From Hydrogenothermaceae bacterium (lineage in GTDB: Bacteria > Aquificota > Aquificia > Aquificales > Hydrogenothermaceae), in contig JAOABH010000007.1 in the NCBI GenBank assembly GCA_026418455.1, forward strand, positions 81,554 through 120,071: a stretch of DNA of 38,518 nt. The letters are read 5' to 3'. The translations under genes and the position numbers were made by a program. The notes beneath the pieces are model-generated. The model made no database searches. It saw nothing but the letters and a program-made list of their open reading frames with translations, and had not been told where the DNA came from. Every line of letters starts with the position of its first letter. Position 1 is the stretch's first letter. Positions 1-7,419 of the stretch are shown here, one piece after another.

Positions 1-611
1 ACTTCTTCCTGTCTTACTGAGGTAGCATCACATATCGTGTTAAACACTTTAAGTTCTTCTGTATTTTCTGCCAGATAACCTACAGCTTCTCTGAAAAAAT
101 CTTCACTTTGAGTAGTCTGAGCTACTACTCCTATTCTGTTTCTCTTTGGGATTTTTTTAACTAAATCTTCGAAGTTTTCCACTACAATACCCTGTCCTCC
201 GGACTCCTCAAGATGCCCCAAAGTTCCTATAACTTCCGGATGTCCCTCTTCTCCTATTATCACGACAAAGTAACCTTCATCTACCAACTGTCTTACTTTA
301 TCGTGGACTTTCTTAACAAAGGGACAAGTTGCATCTAAAACATTTACTCCAATATTTTTAAGTTTTCTCTCTACTTCTGGCTTTACTCCGTGGGATCTTA
401 TTATAACTGTTTCTCCTGGTTTAAGTTGTGAGTAATCGGAAAGCTCTTTTATACCGAGATTTTGTAGATAGTTTACCACTTGTTTGTTATGGATTATGGG
501 ACCGTTTGTGTAAGCATGTCCGAGCTCTTCTCCGGCTTTCTTTGCCATATCTACCGCTATTCTTACTCCAAAACAGAAACCTGCAGTCTGTGCTACTTTT
601 ATATTAACCAT
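1..611 (-). CDS. ispH: IspH (LytB), 4-hydroxy-3-methylbut-2-enyl diphosphate reductase, 3' part off window
   Basis: Last enzyme of the MEP isoprenoid pathway; a cytosolic [4Fe-4S] enzyme that reduces HMBPP to IPP and DMAPP. The N-terminal 203 residues are in the window. They begin MVNIKVAQTAGFCFGV and show all three cluster cysteines in context: GFCFG (C13), DATCPF and NTICDATSVRQ. The conserved IRSHG and HNKQV motifs (substrate-binding histidines) are also visible. The gene runs leftward and its C-terminus lies beyond base 1. Its ATG (609-611) overlaps the end of plsC by 8 bases, so the two are probably translationally coupled in one operon with the DUF507 gene. Confidence 0.95.
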   Translation of the reverse strand, partial: MVNIKVAQTAGFCFGVRIAVDMAKKAGEELGHAYTNGPIIHNKQVVNYLQNLGIKELSDYSQLKPGETVIIRSHGVKPEVERKLKNIGVNVLDATCPFVKKVHDKVRQLVDEGYFVVIIGEEGHPEVIGTLGHLEESGGQGIVVENFEDLVKKIPKRNRIGVVAQTTQSEDFFREAVGYLAENTEELKVFNTICDATSVRQEE

Positions 612-1227
612 CTTTATTACCTCTCTTTAAATTCTTGATCTCTTCCATAACTTTTTCTGCAATATGTTCATAACTACTTAATCCATGAAAATTTACAGGC
701 TTACCTACTTTCACCTCAATATTATACATAAATAATTTAGGCAATTTTGACTTTACAGGAAATACTTTATCTGTTCCTTCTATCAAAACTGGTATAACCG
801 GAACTTTTGCTCTCTCTATCAGAAATCCAACTCCCGGTTGAGCTTTTCTAAACTCTCCCGGTTTTGCTCGTGTGCCTTCCGGAAATATACCTATACAGTA
901 TCCCTCTTTTAACACATTGAAAGCCTTTTTTAGTGTAGATATATCTTTCCCATCTCTGTTTACAGGAATTGCTCCTGCTTTTTTTATAAACCATCCAAGT
1001 ATAGGGACCTCAAAAAGTTCTTTTTTTGCCATAAATAGAATCGGTCTTGGTGATATGATATTTAGCACAGGTGGATCAAGATGGCTTCTATGGTTAGCCG
1101 CTATTATACAGCCTCCCTCTTTTGGTATATTATCCGTTCCCTCTACTTTTATCCTTAGTAAATATCTAAATATCGGTCTTACAGTATAAAATATCCTGTA
1201 ACCTATCTCTGAATAGGGTTTCAACAT
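604..1227 (-). CDS. plsC: 1-acyl-sn-glycerol-3-phosphate acyltransferase (PlsC/LPLAT family)
   Basis: Acylates lysophosphatidic acid to phosphatidic acid in membrane lipid synthesis, acting at the inner face of the cytoplasmic membrane. The 207 residues carry the HX4D catalytic block (AANHRSHLDP, about residues 44-53), the acceptor-binding block FPEGTRAKPGEF (about 115-126) and the later block VPVIPVLIEGTD. The length is normal for the compact bacterial family, and a single hydrophobic N-terminal stretch could contact the membrane. It lies 15 bases after the DUF507 gene and overlaps ispH by 8 bases. Acyl-chain and acceptor specificity cannot be told from sequence; family assignment is secure. 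Confidence 0.9.
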   Translation of the reverse strand: MLKPYSEIGYRIFYTVRPIFRYLLRIKVEGTDNIPKEGGCIIAANHRSHLDPPVLNIISPRPILFMAKKELFEVPILGWFIKKAGAIPVNRDGKDISTLKKAFNVLKEGYCIGIFPEGTRAKPGEFRKAQPGVGFLIERAKVPVIPVLIEGTDKVFPVKSKLPKLFMYNIEVKVGKPVNFHGLSSYEHIAEKVMEEIKNLKRGNKDG

Positions 1228-1242
1228 CTACCTCAAATGTTC

Positions 1243-1791
1243 TCATAGTAATCCACGTCTTTTTAAGGCGTCTTCGTATATTCTGTTATATAGAATTCTC
1301 CACTCCGGAGTTCCTTCAACTATCTTCTTTGAGTAAGATTTAATTCTCTGTCTTACCTCTTTATCTATCTCTTTCTCTTCCCTTATCATAGATTTTAACT
1401 TTTCTACTATAACTCTCCTTATGTAATTTGGATGTTCAAAAATCTCTATAGAAGGGTCTAACTCTATATATTTTTTTATTTTGTTTGCTATCTGATTTAT
1501 TCTCTCCTCCGGTTCAAGGTGGATATTTTTGTCTTCGGCTAATTTCTCTTTAACTTTCATAACAGCCGTTCTATATCTTATATCCTCACTTTCTATCAAA
1601 TGAATATGCTGACTTACCAACCTTTCAGCTTCTTCTTCAAGTTGTCTCTCCTCTTCTATAGCCTCTTGAAGTATATTATTTATCTTATCTCTGAATTCTT
1701 GAGGATTTTCAGGCTCTACCAGATGTCTCTCTATAAGTTCCTTTGTGAGGCTATCGACAACTCTTTCAACCAGCTTTGCTGGTAATTTCAT
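1243..1791 (-). CDS. DUF507 family protein
   Basis: A charged, helical, soluble protein of 182 residues of the DUF507 family, which is common in Aquificota and Deltaproteobacteria-like lineages and has no known function. It reads as two similar DUF507 halves, each with a long glutamate/lysine-rich helix and isolated arginines; no enzyme motif is visible. An ATG at 1797 sits directly against the ribosome binding site GGAGG (1798-1802), while the ATG at 1791 is six bases from it. I therefore chose 1791, giving MKLPAKLVERVVDSL. It is first in the leftward operon with plsC and ispH, which does not reveal its role. Confidence 0.8.
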   Translation of the reverse strand: MKLPAKLVERVVDSLTKELIERHLVEPENPQEFRDKINNILQEAIEEERQLEEEAERLVSQHIHLIESEDIRYRTAVMKVKEKLAEDKNIHLEPEERINQIANKIKKYIELDPSIEIFEHPNYIRRVIVEKLKSMIREEKEIDKEVRQRIKSYSKKIVEGTPEWRILYNRIYEDALKRRGLL

Positions 1792-1829
1792 CAGCATCCT
1801 CCGGGTTTAAAAATTAAAAAAAGTTAATG

Positions 1830-1835
1830 TATAAT
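1830..1835 (+). promoter_or_regulatory. -10 box for aroD
   Basis: TATAAT preceded by TG lies 32 bases before the aroD ATG. The -35 region 17 bases upstream (TTAAAA) is poor. The intergenic stretch 1792-1866 must also hold the promoter for the leftward DUF507 operon; TGTTAAAAT on the minus strand near 1836-1844 is a possible extended -10. Confidence 0.4.
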
Positions 1836-1866
1836 TTTAACATAAAAACTAAATTAGGGGTTTTTT

Positions 1867-2565
1867 ATGGTAAAAGTTGCAGATAAACCATTAATTGCAT
1901 TACCTGTAAAAGATGAAAATTTAGAAGATACATTAAGAAAAGCTAAAAATCACGGTGTAGATATCATTGAGGTAAGAGTTGACCAATTTTCTAACATAGA
2001 ACTGGATTATATAAAAGATGTTGTTAAGAAGGTAAAAAGTTATGATTTCATCGTTCTTATAACTGTTAGATCCAAAATTGAAGGTGGTGGAAGAGATATT
2101 CCGGATACAGAAAGGGTGAAGATTTTTGAAACTGTTATGGATATAGCAGATATCCTTGATATAGAGTTTAGTTCAGAAGATATAAGAGAAGAGATTATAA
2201 ATCTTGCTAAATGTAATGGAAAGTTATCTCTTGTATCTTACCATGATTTTGAGAAAACTCCCCATATAGACTTTATTCAGAACTATATAGATGTTGTAAA
2301 ATCAATCGGTGGAGATATAGTTAAATTTGCTTTTAAGGTGAATAGTTTTGAAGATGTGGCAAATATAATGTGTATTACCCATAAAAATAGAGATAAGAAT
2401 ATAGTAGCTATAGCAATGGGAGATATTGGTAAGATAAGCAGAGTGGCTGGCTTTATTTTTGGAAGTATTATCACATACACATATATAGGTGAATCTTTTG
2501 CTCCTGGACAGATAGAAATCGGCAAACTAAAAGAAGAGCTTAATTTTTACAGGATAATAGATTAA
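1867..2565 (+). CDS. aroD: 3-dehydroquinate dehydratase, type I
   Basis: Third step of the shikimate pathway: converts 3-dehydroquinate to 3-dehydroshikimate by a Schiff-base mechanism. The 232-residue length is typical of the type I (AroD) class-I-aldolase-like barrel. Visible active-site elements are EVRVDQF (about 35-41), TVRSKIEGG (about 66-74), the general base H126 in SYHDF and the Schiff-base lysine K153 in GGDIVKFAF. The C-terminal substrate-binding arginine is in KISRVAGF. A GGGG-like ribosome binding site precedes the ATG. It is followed after 24 bases by a redoxin gene on the same strand. Confidence 0.93.
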   Translation: MVKVADKPLIALPVKDENLEDTLRKAKNHGVDIIEVRVDQFSNIELDYIKDVVKKVKSYDFIVLITVRSKIEGGGRDIPDTERVKIFETVMDIADILDIEFSSEDIREEIINLAKCNGKLSLVSYHDFEKTPHIDFIQNYIDVVKSIGGDIVKFAFKVNSFEDVANIMCITHKNRDKNIVAIAMGDIGKISRVAGFIFGSIITYTYIGESFAPGQIEIGKLKEELNFYRIID

Positions 2566-2589
2566 AAATTAAAGTAGGAGGTTTGTGTT

Positions 2590-3141
2590 ATGGCTTTGAT
2601 GTATTCTGTTGATATACCTCTTGGCACAGAAATGCCGGAATTTGAATTAAAAGACCCCTTTGGGAATGTTTATAAAAGTGATGAACTGTTTGGAGAGAAA
2701 GGGTTACTTGTTGTGTTTACCTGTAATCACTGTCCTTATGCAATAGCAGTTTGGCCAAGATTGATAAGACTTTCTAAATATGCAAAAGAACTTGGTATAA
2801 ATACTGTGGCTATAAATCCTAATATCCATCCTAACTATCCGGAAGATGCTCCGGAGAAGATGATTCAGAAGATTAAAGAGTGGGGCATACCTTTTCCATA
2901 TCTGATAGATGAAACTCAAAATGTAGCAAGGTCTTTTAAGGCTCAATGTACTCCGGATATATATCTGTTTGATAAAAATAAAAAGTTAGTTTATCACGGT
3001 AGAATAGATGATAACTGGCAAGATGAGAGTAAAGTGACAAAAGAAGAGTTAAAAGAAGCTATAGAAAATTTAGCTTCTGGCAAGCCTATTAATTCTATCC
3101 AATACCCTTCTATGGGTTGTTCAATAAAGTGGAGAGAGTAA
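2590..3141 (+). CDS. thioredoxin/AhpC-TSA-fold redox protein with CXXC
   Basis: A 183-residue cytosolic redoxin with no signal peptide. The N-terminal part (GTEMPEFELKDPFG) is the usual AhpC/TSA opening. The active-site motif is FTCNHCPYA, a CXXC formed by C45 and C48. Two further cysteines lie in AQCTPDIYLFD and in the C-terminal SMGCSIKW, which is characteristic of a widespread thioredoxin-family subgroup related to peroxiredoxin-like thiol proteins. The substrate is unknown; a thiol-disulfide reductase or peroxide-related role is inferred from the fold. A strong ribosome binding site (AGGAGG) precedes the ATG, and it probably shares a transcript with aroD. Confidence 0.8.
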   Translation: MALMYSVDIPLGTEMPEFELKDPFGNVYKSDELFGEKGLLVVFTCNHCPYAIAVWPRLIRLSKYAKELGINTVAINPNIHPNYPEDAPEKMIQKIKEWGIPFPYLIDETQNVARSFKAQCTPDIYLFDKNKKLVYHGRIDDNWQDESKVTKEELKEAIENLASGKPINSIQYPSMGCSIKWRE

Positions 3142-3163
3142 TGTTTAATCTGTTAAAAACATA

Positions 3164-3192
3164 TTGCATAAAACATTATAAGATGCTATAAT
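3164..3192 (+). promoter_or_regulatory. promoter of the tRNA-Lys/Glu/Val cluster
   Basis: TTGCAT (3164-3169) and TATAAT (3187-3192) are separated by exactly 17 bases, and the -10 carries an extended TGC just upstream. Transcription would start about 3199, a few bases before tRNA-Lys. This is one of the best sigma-70-type promoters in the window. Confidence 0.8.
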
Positions 3193-3207
3193 ATCTATCT
3201 GTCTTTT

Positions 3208-3280
3208 GAGTCGCTAGCTCAGTCGGCAGAGCACCGGTCTTTTAAACCGGTGGTCCTGGGTTCGATTCCCAGGCGACTCA
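3208..3280 (+). tRNA. tRNA-Lys (anticodon TTT)
   Basis: A full 73-base cloverleaf: acceptor arms GAGTCGC/GCGACTC, D arm GCTC/GAGC, anticodon stem CCGGT/ACCGG with loop CTTTTAA (anticodon 3241-3243), T loop TTCGATT and discriminator A. The 3' CCA is not encoded, so it must be added by CCA-adding enzyme. First of three tRNAs transcribed together. Confidence 0.97.
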
Positions 3281-3293
3281 CTCAGCTGAATAT

Positions 3294-3368
<75 letters not shown>

Positions 3369-3390
3369 TTTCTCTTTCTATAATCTATGT

Positions 3391-3463
3391 GGTCGGTTAG
3401 CTCAGTTGGCAGAGCACCTGCTCGACACGCAGGGGGTCATAGGTTCAAGTCCTATACCGACCA
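3391..3463 (+). tRNA. tRNA-Val (anticodon GAC), unusual C33
   Basis: A 73-base cloverleaf: acceptor arms GGTCGGT/ACCGACC, D arm GCTC/GAGC, anticodon stem CCTGC/GCAGG with loop TCGACAC (anticodon GAC at 3424-3426), T loop TTCAAGT and discriminator A. Read this way, position 33 is C rather than the nearly universal U. No CCA is encoded. Last gene of the cluster; an AT-rich run follows. Confidence 0.92.
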
Positions 3464-3511
3464 CTTTAAATTTTTTATTGAATTTTTAATAGTATGTCTG
3501 TAAATTAGAGA

Positions 3512-3552
3512 TCTGCCTATCTTGACGGCGTAACTGTGCCAAGATAGACAGA
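3512..3552. repeat. long imperfect inverted repeat (hairpin) between tRNA-Val and tatA
   Basis: Arms 3512-3524 and 3540-3552 pair over 13 positions with a single mismatch (TCTG, then CTATCTTG, against CAAGATAG, then CAGA) around a 15-base loop. It sits between the ends of two convergent transcripts, the tRNA cluster and the tatA operon, so a bidirectional terminator is the simplest reading. Neither strand shows a T-run right after the stem, so it is not a textbook intrinsic terminator. It could also belong to a small RNA. Confidence 0.6.
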
Positions 3553-3583
3553 GGATAAAGAGAATTATAAATCTGAAAATATA

Positions 3584-3811
3584 TTAAACTTTCTCTTTAA
3601 CTTCTTCTTTTTTTACAACCTCAGCTTCTATCTCTTTTGGTTTTACGACCTTCTCTTCTTCCTTCTTTTCTCCTTCTCCAGATATAGCAGACTTAAAGCT
3701 TCTAATACCTTCTCCTATTCCTCTTCCAATCTCTGGAAGCTTCTTAGCTCCAAAGAGCAGAACTAAAATTCCGAATATAAGCAGAAGTTCAGGCAGTCCA
3801 AGTGATGGCAT
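3584..3811 (-). CDS. tatA: Sec-independent (Tat) translocase subunit TatA/E
   Basis: Pore-forming component of twin-arginine protein export. The 75 residues have the standard layout: a short periplasmic N-terminus, one transmembrane helix (LPELLLIFGILVLLFG, about residues 6-21), the hinge FGAKKLPEIG, an amphipathic helix (GIGEGIRSFKSAI) and an acidic/lysine-rich tail. The phenylalanine-glycine hinge and the LPE motif separate TatA from TatB-type proteins. A strong AAGGAGG site precedes the ATG. It is last in the rpsU-yqeY-cvpA run but probably has its own promoter. No tatC is in the window. Confidence 0.93.
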   Translation of the reverse strand: MPSLGLPELLLIFGILVLLFGAKKLPEIGRGIGEGIRSFKSAISGEGEKKEEEKVVKPKEIEAEVVKKEEVKEKV

Positions 3812-3853
3812 AATACTTTCCTCCTTATATACAAAAAAATTTTTTACTTTAAA

Positions 3854-3862
3854 ATTATATCA
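3854..3862 (-). promoter_or_regulatory. extended -10 for tatA
   Basis: On the minus strand TGA-TATAAT (-10 at 3854-3859) overlaps the stop codon of the upstream cvpA-like gene, about 43 bases before the tatA ATG. The -35 region is weak. It suggests tatA can be expressed separately from the ribosomal-protein operon. Confidence 0.4.
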
Positions 3863-4294
3863 GATAAAATTTTTGAAAATAGAGATAATTTTGGATTGAG
3901 ATATAAGCTTTTCAGCCAAAGGACTGCTTGATTCTATCTTTATTAGAAAAAATAGTATCAGCAAAAAAGATACTATCCCCAGAGAAGCACCCATAAATTT
4001 ATCAGTAATAACTATTTTTCTCTTTTTGTATATTTTTAATTTAAGTAATTTCTCAACTATTATAAATGTAGAGATTACGAAAACAAATATTAAGAAAAAG
4101 GCTAAAAAGTCTAAAAAGAAAAAGCTTCCAGAGAAAAATTTAGATAAAAAGTTACTAAAAGTTTTGTAAATAGGTATAGATATATAAAGACCGAGTAAAA
4201 AACCGGCTACATTCAAAAATAGCCCCAAGAAACCCCTATAAACTCCCTGCAACAGTAGATAAACAAAGAGTACAGTTAAAATCAGATCCATCAT
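3860..4294 (-). CDS. CvpA family membrane protein
   Basis: A 144-residue protein with four predicted transmembrane helices (roughly 3-22, 24-45, 60-82 and 102-122). Its N-terminal pattern MMDLILTVLFVYLLLQGVYRG matches CvpA, a family linked to colicin V production in E. coli and to envelope stress or biofilm phenotypes elsewhere. The molecular function is not established. The C-terminal tail is short. The start codon overlaps the yqeY stop by one base (TAATG), indicating translational coupling; two in-frame ATGs (4294, 4291) are adjacent. Confidence 0.8.
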   Translation of the reverse strand: MMDLILTVLFVYLLLQGVYRGFLGLFLNVAGFLLGLYISIPIYKTFSNFLSKFFSGSFFFLDFLAFFLIFVFVISTFIIVEKLLKLKIYKKRKIVITDKFMGASLGIVSFLLILFFLIKIESSSPLAEKLISQSKIISIFKNFI

Positions 4295-4740
4295 TAAGAT
4301 AATTTTTCTTTAACTATCCTACTTATAACAGAACCTTCTGCTCTTCCTTTTACCTTTTCCATTACAGATTTTACAACTTTCCCCATATCCTTAATAGAGG
4401 ATGCTCCTAATTCTTTTATGGTTTCCTCAACTATAGAAGTCAGCTCTTCTTCCGAAAGAGGTTGAGGGAGGAACTCTTGAACAACATTAATTTCAGCAAG
4501 CTCTTTATCTGCCAAATCCTGTCTTCCGGCGTTGATATATTGCTGATAGGCCTCTTTCCTCTGTTTTACATATTTTTGTAAAATTCCTAATATCTCTTCA
4601 TCCGAAAGCTCTTTTTTGGAATCTATCTGAACTTTTTTAATCTCGGATATGAGCATCCTTATGGTGGATAGTCTATCTTTATCTCCGCTTTTTAAAGCAT
4701 TCTTCATTTCATCTTGAAGCTTTTTAAAAAGCTCTGACAT
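4294..4740 (-). CDS. yqeY: GatB/YqeY domain protein
   Basis: A 148-residue cytosolic helical protein of the GatB/YqeY family, related to the tRNA-binding C-terminal domain of amidotransferase subunit GatB. Motifs typical of the family are RLSTIRMLISEIKKVQID, LQKYVKQRKEAYQQY and the end GRAEGSVISRIVKEKL. A tRNA-related role is inferred from the family. It overlaps rpsU by one base (TAATG); the rpsU-yqeY pairing is widely conserved in bacteria and supports the call. Confidence 0.9.
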   Translation of the reverse strand: MSELFKKLQDEMKNALKSGDKDRLSTIRMLISEIKKVQIDSKKELSDEEILGILQKYVKQRKEAYQQYINAGRQDLADKELAEINVVQEFLPQPLSEEELTSIVEETIKELGASSIKDMGKVVKSVMEKVKGRAEGSVISRIVKEKLS

Positions 4741-4934
4741 TACAGTAACCCTTTCTTCTTAAGAGCTTTGATTAATCTTTTTCTTGCTGCTCTCTGTTTT
4801 CTCTTCTTCTTTACAGATGGCTTTTCATAAAACTCTCTTCTCTTATATTCTGTAAGGATACCTTCTTTTTCTACGATCTTCTTGAATTTTTTGAAAGCTC
4901 TCTCAAAATCTCCTTCTACTTGAACTAATGCCAT
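4740..4934 (-). CDS. rpsU: 30S ribosomal protein S21
   Basis: Small-subunit protein that binds near the anti-Shine-Dalgarno end of 16S rRNA and helps initiation. The 64 residues show the usual S21 features: [25 protein letters not shown], then [18 protein letters not shown] with the dense basic tail. The ribosome binding site AGGAGG is about 11 bases from the ATG. A nearer ATG at that site is out of frame, so I kept 4934. First gene of the rpsU-yqeY-cvpA(-tatA) operon, with a clear promoter. Confidence 0.95.
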   Translation of the reverse strand: MALVQVEGDFERAFKKFKKIVEKEGILTEYKRREFYEKPSVKKKRKQRAARKRLIKALKKKGLL

Positions 4935-4974
4935 TAAACTTCATACCTCCTAAAATTAAATTTTCAGAATATCT

Positions 4975-5003
4975 ATTTTAAATCTTTTATAAAAAAAATG
5001 CAA
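4975..5003 (-). promoter_or_regulatory. promoter of the rpsU operon
   Basis: On the minus strand TTGCAT (4998-5003) and TAAAAT (4975-4980) are exactly 17 bases apart. Transcription would begin near 4968, giving a leader of about 34 bases with the AGGAGG site. The -35 overlaps the region needed by the divergent ilvE promoter, so the two may compete. Confidence 0.7.
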
Positions 5004-5017
5004 CCAAATTAGCTATA

Positions 5018-5026
5018 TGATAAAAT
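5018..5026 (+). promoter_or_regulatory. extended -10 for ilvE
   Basis: TGA-TAAAAT (-10 at 5021-5026) lies 28 bases before the chosen ilvE start. TGCAAC at 4999-5004, 16 bases upstream, could act as -35 and overlaps the -35 of the leftward rpsU promoter. Confidence 0.4.
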
Positions 5027-5054
5027 TTTTTCAATAATGGTTAAGGAGGTAGAT

Positions 5055-5963
5055 ATGGCGATTGTTTATTTTGAGAACAGATTTGTTGAGGAAGAAGAAG
5101 CAAAGATAAGTATAAAAACAAACTCATTTCACTATGGAACTGCCGTATTTGAAGGTATAAGAGCTTACTATAACAGGGAAGAAGACACTATGTATGGATT
5201 ATTCTTTAAGGAACATTACCAGAGATTATTTCAAAATATGAGAATTTTAAACATGGAAATAGAAGAAACAGTAGATGAACTCGTAGATATAACTGCTGAA
5301 CTTGTAAAAAAGAATAATCATAAAGAAGATGTTTATATAAGACCTATTGTGTATTTTGCAGACCTTGCTATAGGTCCGAAGTTGATAGGTTATAAGGCAA
5401 AGATAGCTATATATACATTACCATTGGGTGATTATATAGACACAAACAAAGGTATAAAGGCAAAAGTTTCTTCTTGGACAAGATTAAATGACAATATGAT
5501 CCCACCAAGATTGAAAGTAACAGGTGCCTATGTTAACAGTGCAATGGCTAAGACAGAAGCTCTTTTAAACGGTGCCGATGAAGCCATAGTTTTAAATCAG
5601 AAAGGATATGTGGCAGAAGGTAGTGCAGAAAATATCTTTATTGTAAGGAATGGGAAATTGATTACTCCTCCCGTCAGCGAAGATATACTTGAAGGTATAA
5701 CAAGAAATGCCGTTATGGATATAGCTAAGGATATTGGGATACCAGTAATAGAGAGAAGTATATCAAGGACAGAGCTTTATGTGGCAGATGAAGTATTTTT
5801 CTGTGGAACAGGAGCTCAGATATCTCCTGTTGTGGAAATAGACCAGAAGAAGATAGGAAACGGAGAAGTTGGACCTATCACTAAAAAAATAAAAGATATA
5901 TACTTTGACGCGGTTAGAGGGAAAATAGAAAAATACAGACATTGGGTAATACCGATAAAGTGA
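5055..5963 (+). CDS. ilvE: branched-chain amino acid aminotransferase
   Basis: PLP-dependent fold-type IV transaminase for the last step of valine, leucine and isoleucine synthesis. The core motifs are HYGTAVFEGIRAY near the N-terminus, RPIVYFADL, the PLP lysine in PPRLKVTGAYVNS (K154 from this start), YVAEGSAENIF and DILEGITRNAV. The ATG at 5037 has the ribosome binding site (AAGGAGGT, 5043-5050) inside its own reading frame, so the ATG at 5055 is the real start, giving 302 residues beginning MAIVYFENR. Its stop overlaps the next gene (GTGA). Confidence 0.92.
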   Translation: MAIVYFENRFVEEEEAKISIKTNSFHYGTAVFEGIRAYYNREEDTMYGLFFKEHYQRLFQNMRILNMEIEETVDELVDITAELVKKNNHKEDVYIRPIVYFADLAIGPKLIGYKAKIAIYTLPLGDYIDTNKGIKAKVSSWTRLNDNMIPPRLKVTGAYVNSAMAKTEALLNGADEAIVLNQKGYVAEGSAENIFIVRNGKLITPPVSEDILEGITRNAVMDIAKDIGIPVIERSISRTELYVADEVFFCGTGAQISPVVEIDQKKIGNGEVGPITKKIKDIYFDAVRGKIEKYRHWVIPIK

Positions 5964-6589
5964 TTTTAGATGAGTTAAAGAAAGATTTAAATAGAAAATT
6001 TGGTTTATCAGATATCTACGATGAAGGCTCTACCTCAGGTAGAGTCCTATATTTTGATATAGGTTATGGTGAAAAATTTGTACTATTCACTCTTCCGATA
6101 GATAAAGATTTTGATTTATCTCTTTTGAAATACAGTATGCCTTTGGAGGTTTTAAAAGAATCTGTTAGAAGGTTTATAGAAATTAAAGCTCCTACAGGCT
6201 ACAGGATCAGGTTTTTAATCTCTTTTGATAAAGAAGATAGATATAATCCTGTGATTTCTCATATATCAAAGATAGGTAAGGATAAAATTTTGATACTTGT
6301 AAATCTTGAAGAAACGGGACTGGGAAATGAGAAAATAGTTATAAATGGTTTGGATTATATGTCTCTTTTAAAGATTGATAAGATTTTGGATGAAAATAAA
6401 TTTAGAATTGGTAAAATTTTTAGGAAGGATGGTATATCTTTAGCATATAAAACAGATATAAAGGTTTTGGAATTTGTATCATTTCCGAATGAATTTAAGG
6501 ATGTATTGAAAAGGGAATTTTTTGATAAAAAAAGGGTAGACTTTATAGTTATGTTTATATTTACTTTTCTTAAGAAGGTTTTTAGATGA
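5960..6589 (+). CDS. unknown protein, possible catalytically dead M28-peptidase-like fold with hydrophobic C-terminal tail
   Basis: I do not recognise this 209-residue protein with certainty. The start is taken as GTG at 5960, overlapping the ilvE stop (GTGA); a TTG at 5942 is also possible. The order of segments resembles an M28 aminopeptidase fold: GYGEKFVLFTLPIDKD where M28 has the zinc HxD strand, then APTGYRIRFLISFDKED where M28 has the paired glutamates, then ILILVNLEETGLGNEKIVING. The zinc ligands themselves are mostly absent, so if the fold is right the protein is not a peptidase. The C-terminus (FIVMFIFTFL between basic residues) is short and hydrophobic, possibly a tail anchor. It overlaps the next gene by ATGA, so the two proteins probably work together. 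Confidence 0.55.
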   Translation: MILDELKKDLNRKFGLSDIYDEGSTSGRVLYFDIGYGEKFVLFTLPIDKDFDLSLLKYSMPLEVLKESVRRFIEIKAPTGYRIRFLISFDKEDRYNPVISHISKIGKDKILILVNLEETGLGNEKIVINGLDYMSLLKIDKILDENKFRIGKIFRKDGISLAYKTDIKVLEFVSFPNEFKDVLKREFFDKKRVDFIVMFIFTFLKKVFR

Positions 6590-7419
6590 GGAATTATTTT
6601 GGGTTTTTGATAAGGTTTATAATATCGGCTACCGTTATCACAACGGCTATATTATATCAGTATGATTTTAAAGTTCCGTTAATTATTTTAAGTGTTATAT
6701 ATTTTTTTCAGTATATTTTACTTTACCCTTTTTTATCTGATCGGTTATTAAAACATATTGTTTATATTGTTGATTTTCTGTTTATAGGTTATGTTGTGTT
6801 TGTAACAGATAATGTTTATCTGTCTCTTTTTTCGGTTATGCTTGTTTTGAGTGTTACTACAAAGATAGATATGATTATCCTCTTACTTTTTATGTTGTCA
6901 ATTTTTGGATTATCACTGTATAAATATGGATTTTATGAATTTACTCTTCTGTTTCTGTATGTGGGATTTTTGGCATCTATATTTGAATTTTTCCGGAAAA
7001 AATTAGAGTTTGAAAGCAGATATAATAAACTTTTAGAACTATCAAAGAATATATACAGAGACAACCTTATCTGTAGTGATAAGTTGGATTTTTTTCAGAG
7101 ATATTATAATGTAAATTTAGCTATAAGAAAATTAAAAGAAAAAGATATAAAGCCGGAAGAGTTTGTAGAGATACTATATAAAAATCTAAATTGTGATACG
7201 GTAATAATTTTGGATAAAACTGATAAATCTTATAGCTGTAAAGGGTTTTACTGTTATGATGATATTTTAAATTTTATAATTAATGGAGATATAGTTGGTT
7301 TAAAAAATAGATTAAATGTAAAATTTGTGGTTTTAAAAGATATGGGAGAGTTGTCTTTAATACTTATCTATAAAGATTATATAAGAGTAGATAAAGAACT
7401 ACTTGAGATTATAGTTTGA
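6586..7419 (+). CDS. unknown membrane protein with GAF-like cytoplasmic domain
   Basis: A 277-residue protein. The first 140 or so residues form about five hydrophobic helices (around 7-25, 30-48, 57-77, 83-105 and 113-130), like the membrane sensor part of signalling proteins. A short coiled linker (EFFRKKLEFESRYNKLLELSKNIY) leads to a C-terminal alpha/beta region with DTVIILDKTDKSY, compatible with a small or truncated GAF domain. No kinase, GGDEF or other output domain follows. It starts inside the stop of the preceding gene (ATGA). Its 3' end overlaps the convergent dnaA gene by 11 bases. Function unknown. Confidence 0.7.
   Translation: MRNYFGFLIRFIISATVITTAILYQYDFKVPLIILSVIYFFQYILLYPFLSDRLLKHIVYIVDFLFIGYVVFVTDNVYLSLFSVMLVLSVTTKIDMIILLLFMLSIFGLSLYKYGFYEFTLLFLYVGFLASIFEFFRKKLEFESRYNKLLELSKNIYRDNLICSDKLDFFQRYYNVNLAIRKLKEKDIKPEEFVEILYKNLNCDTVIILDKTDKSYSCKGFYCYDDILNFIINGDIVGLKNRLNVKFVVLKDMGELSLILIYKDYIRVDKELLEIIV

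Noticed and set aside
3464-3480. T-rich run after tRNA-Val as an intrinsic terminator.
   Set aside because: No stem directly precedes the run; the only strong stem lies about 30 bases further on.
5037-5054. Earlier ATG for ilvE.
   Set aside because: The ribosome binding site lies within these codons, so the start must be downstream at 5055.
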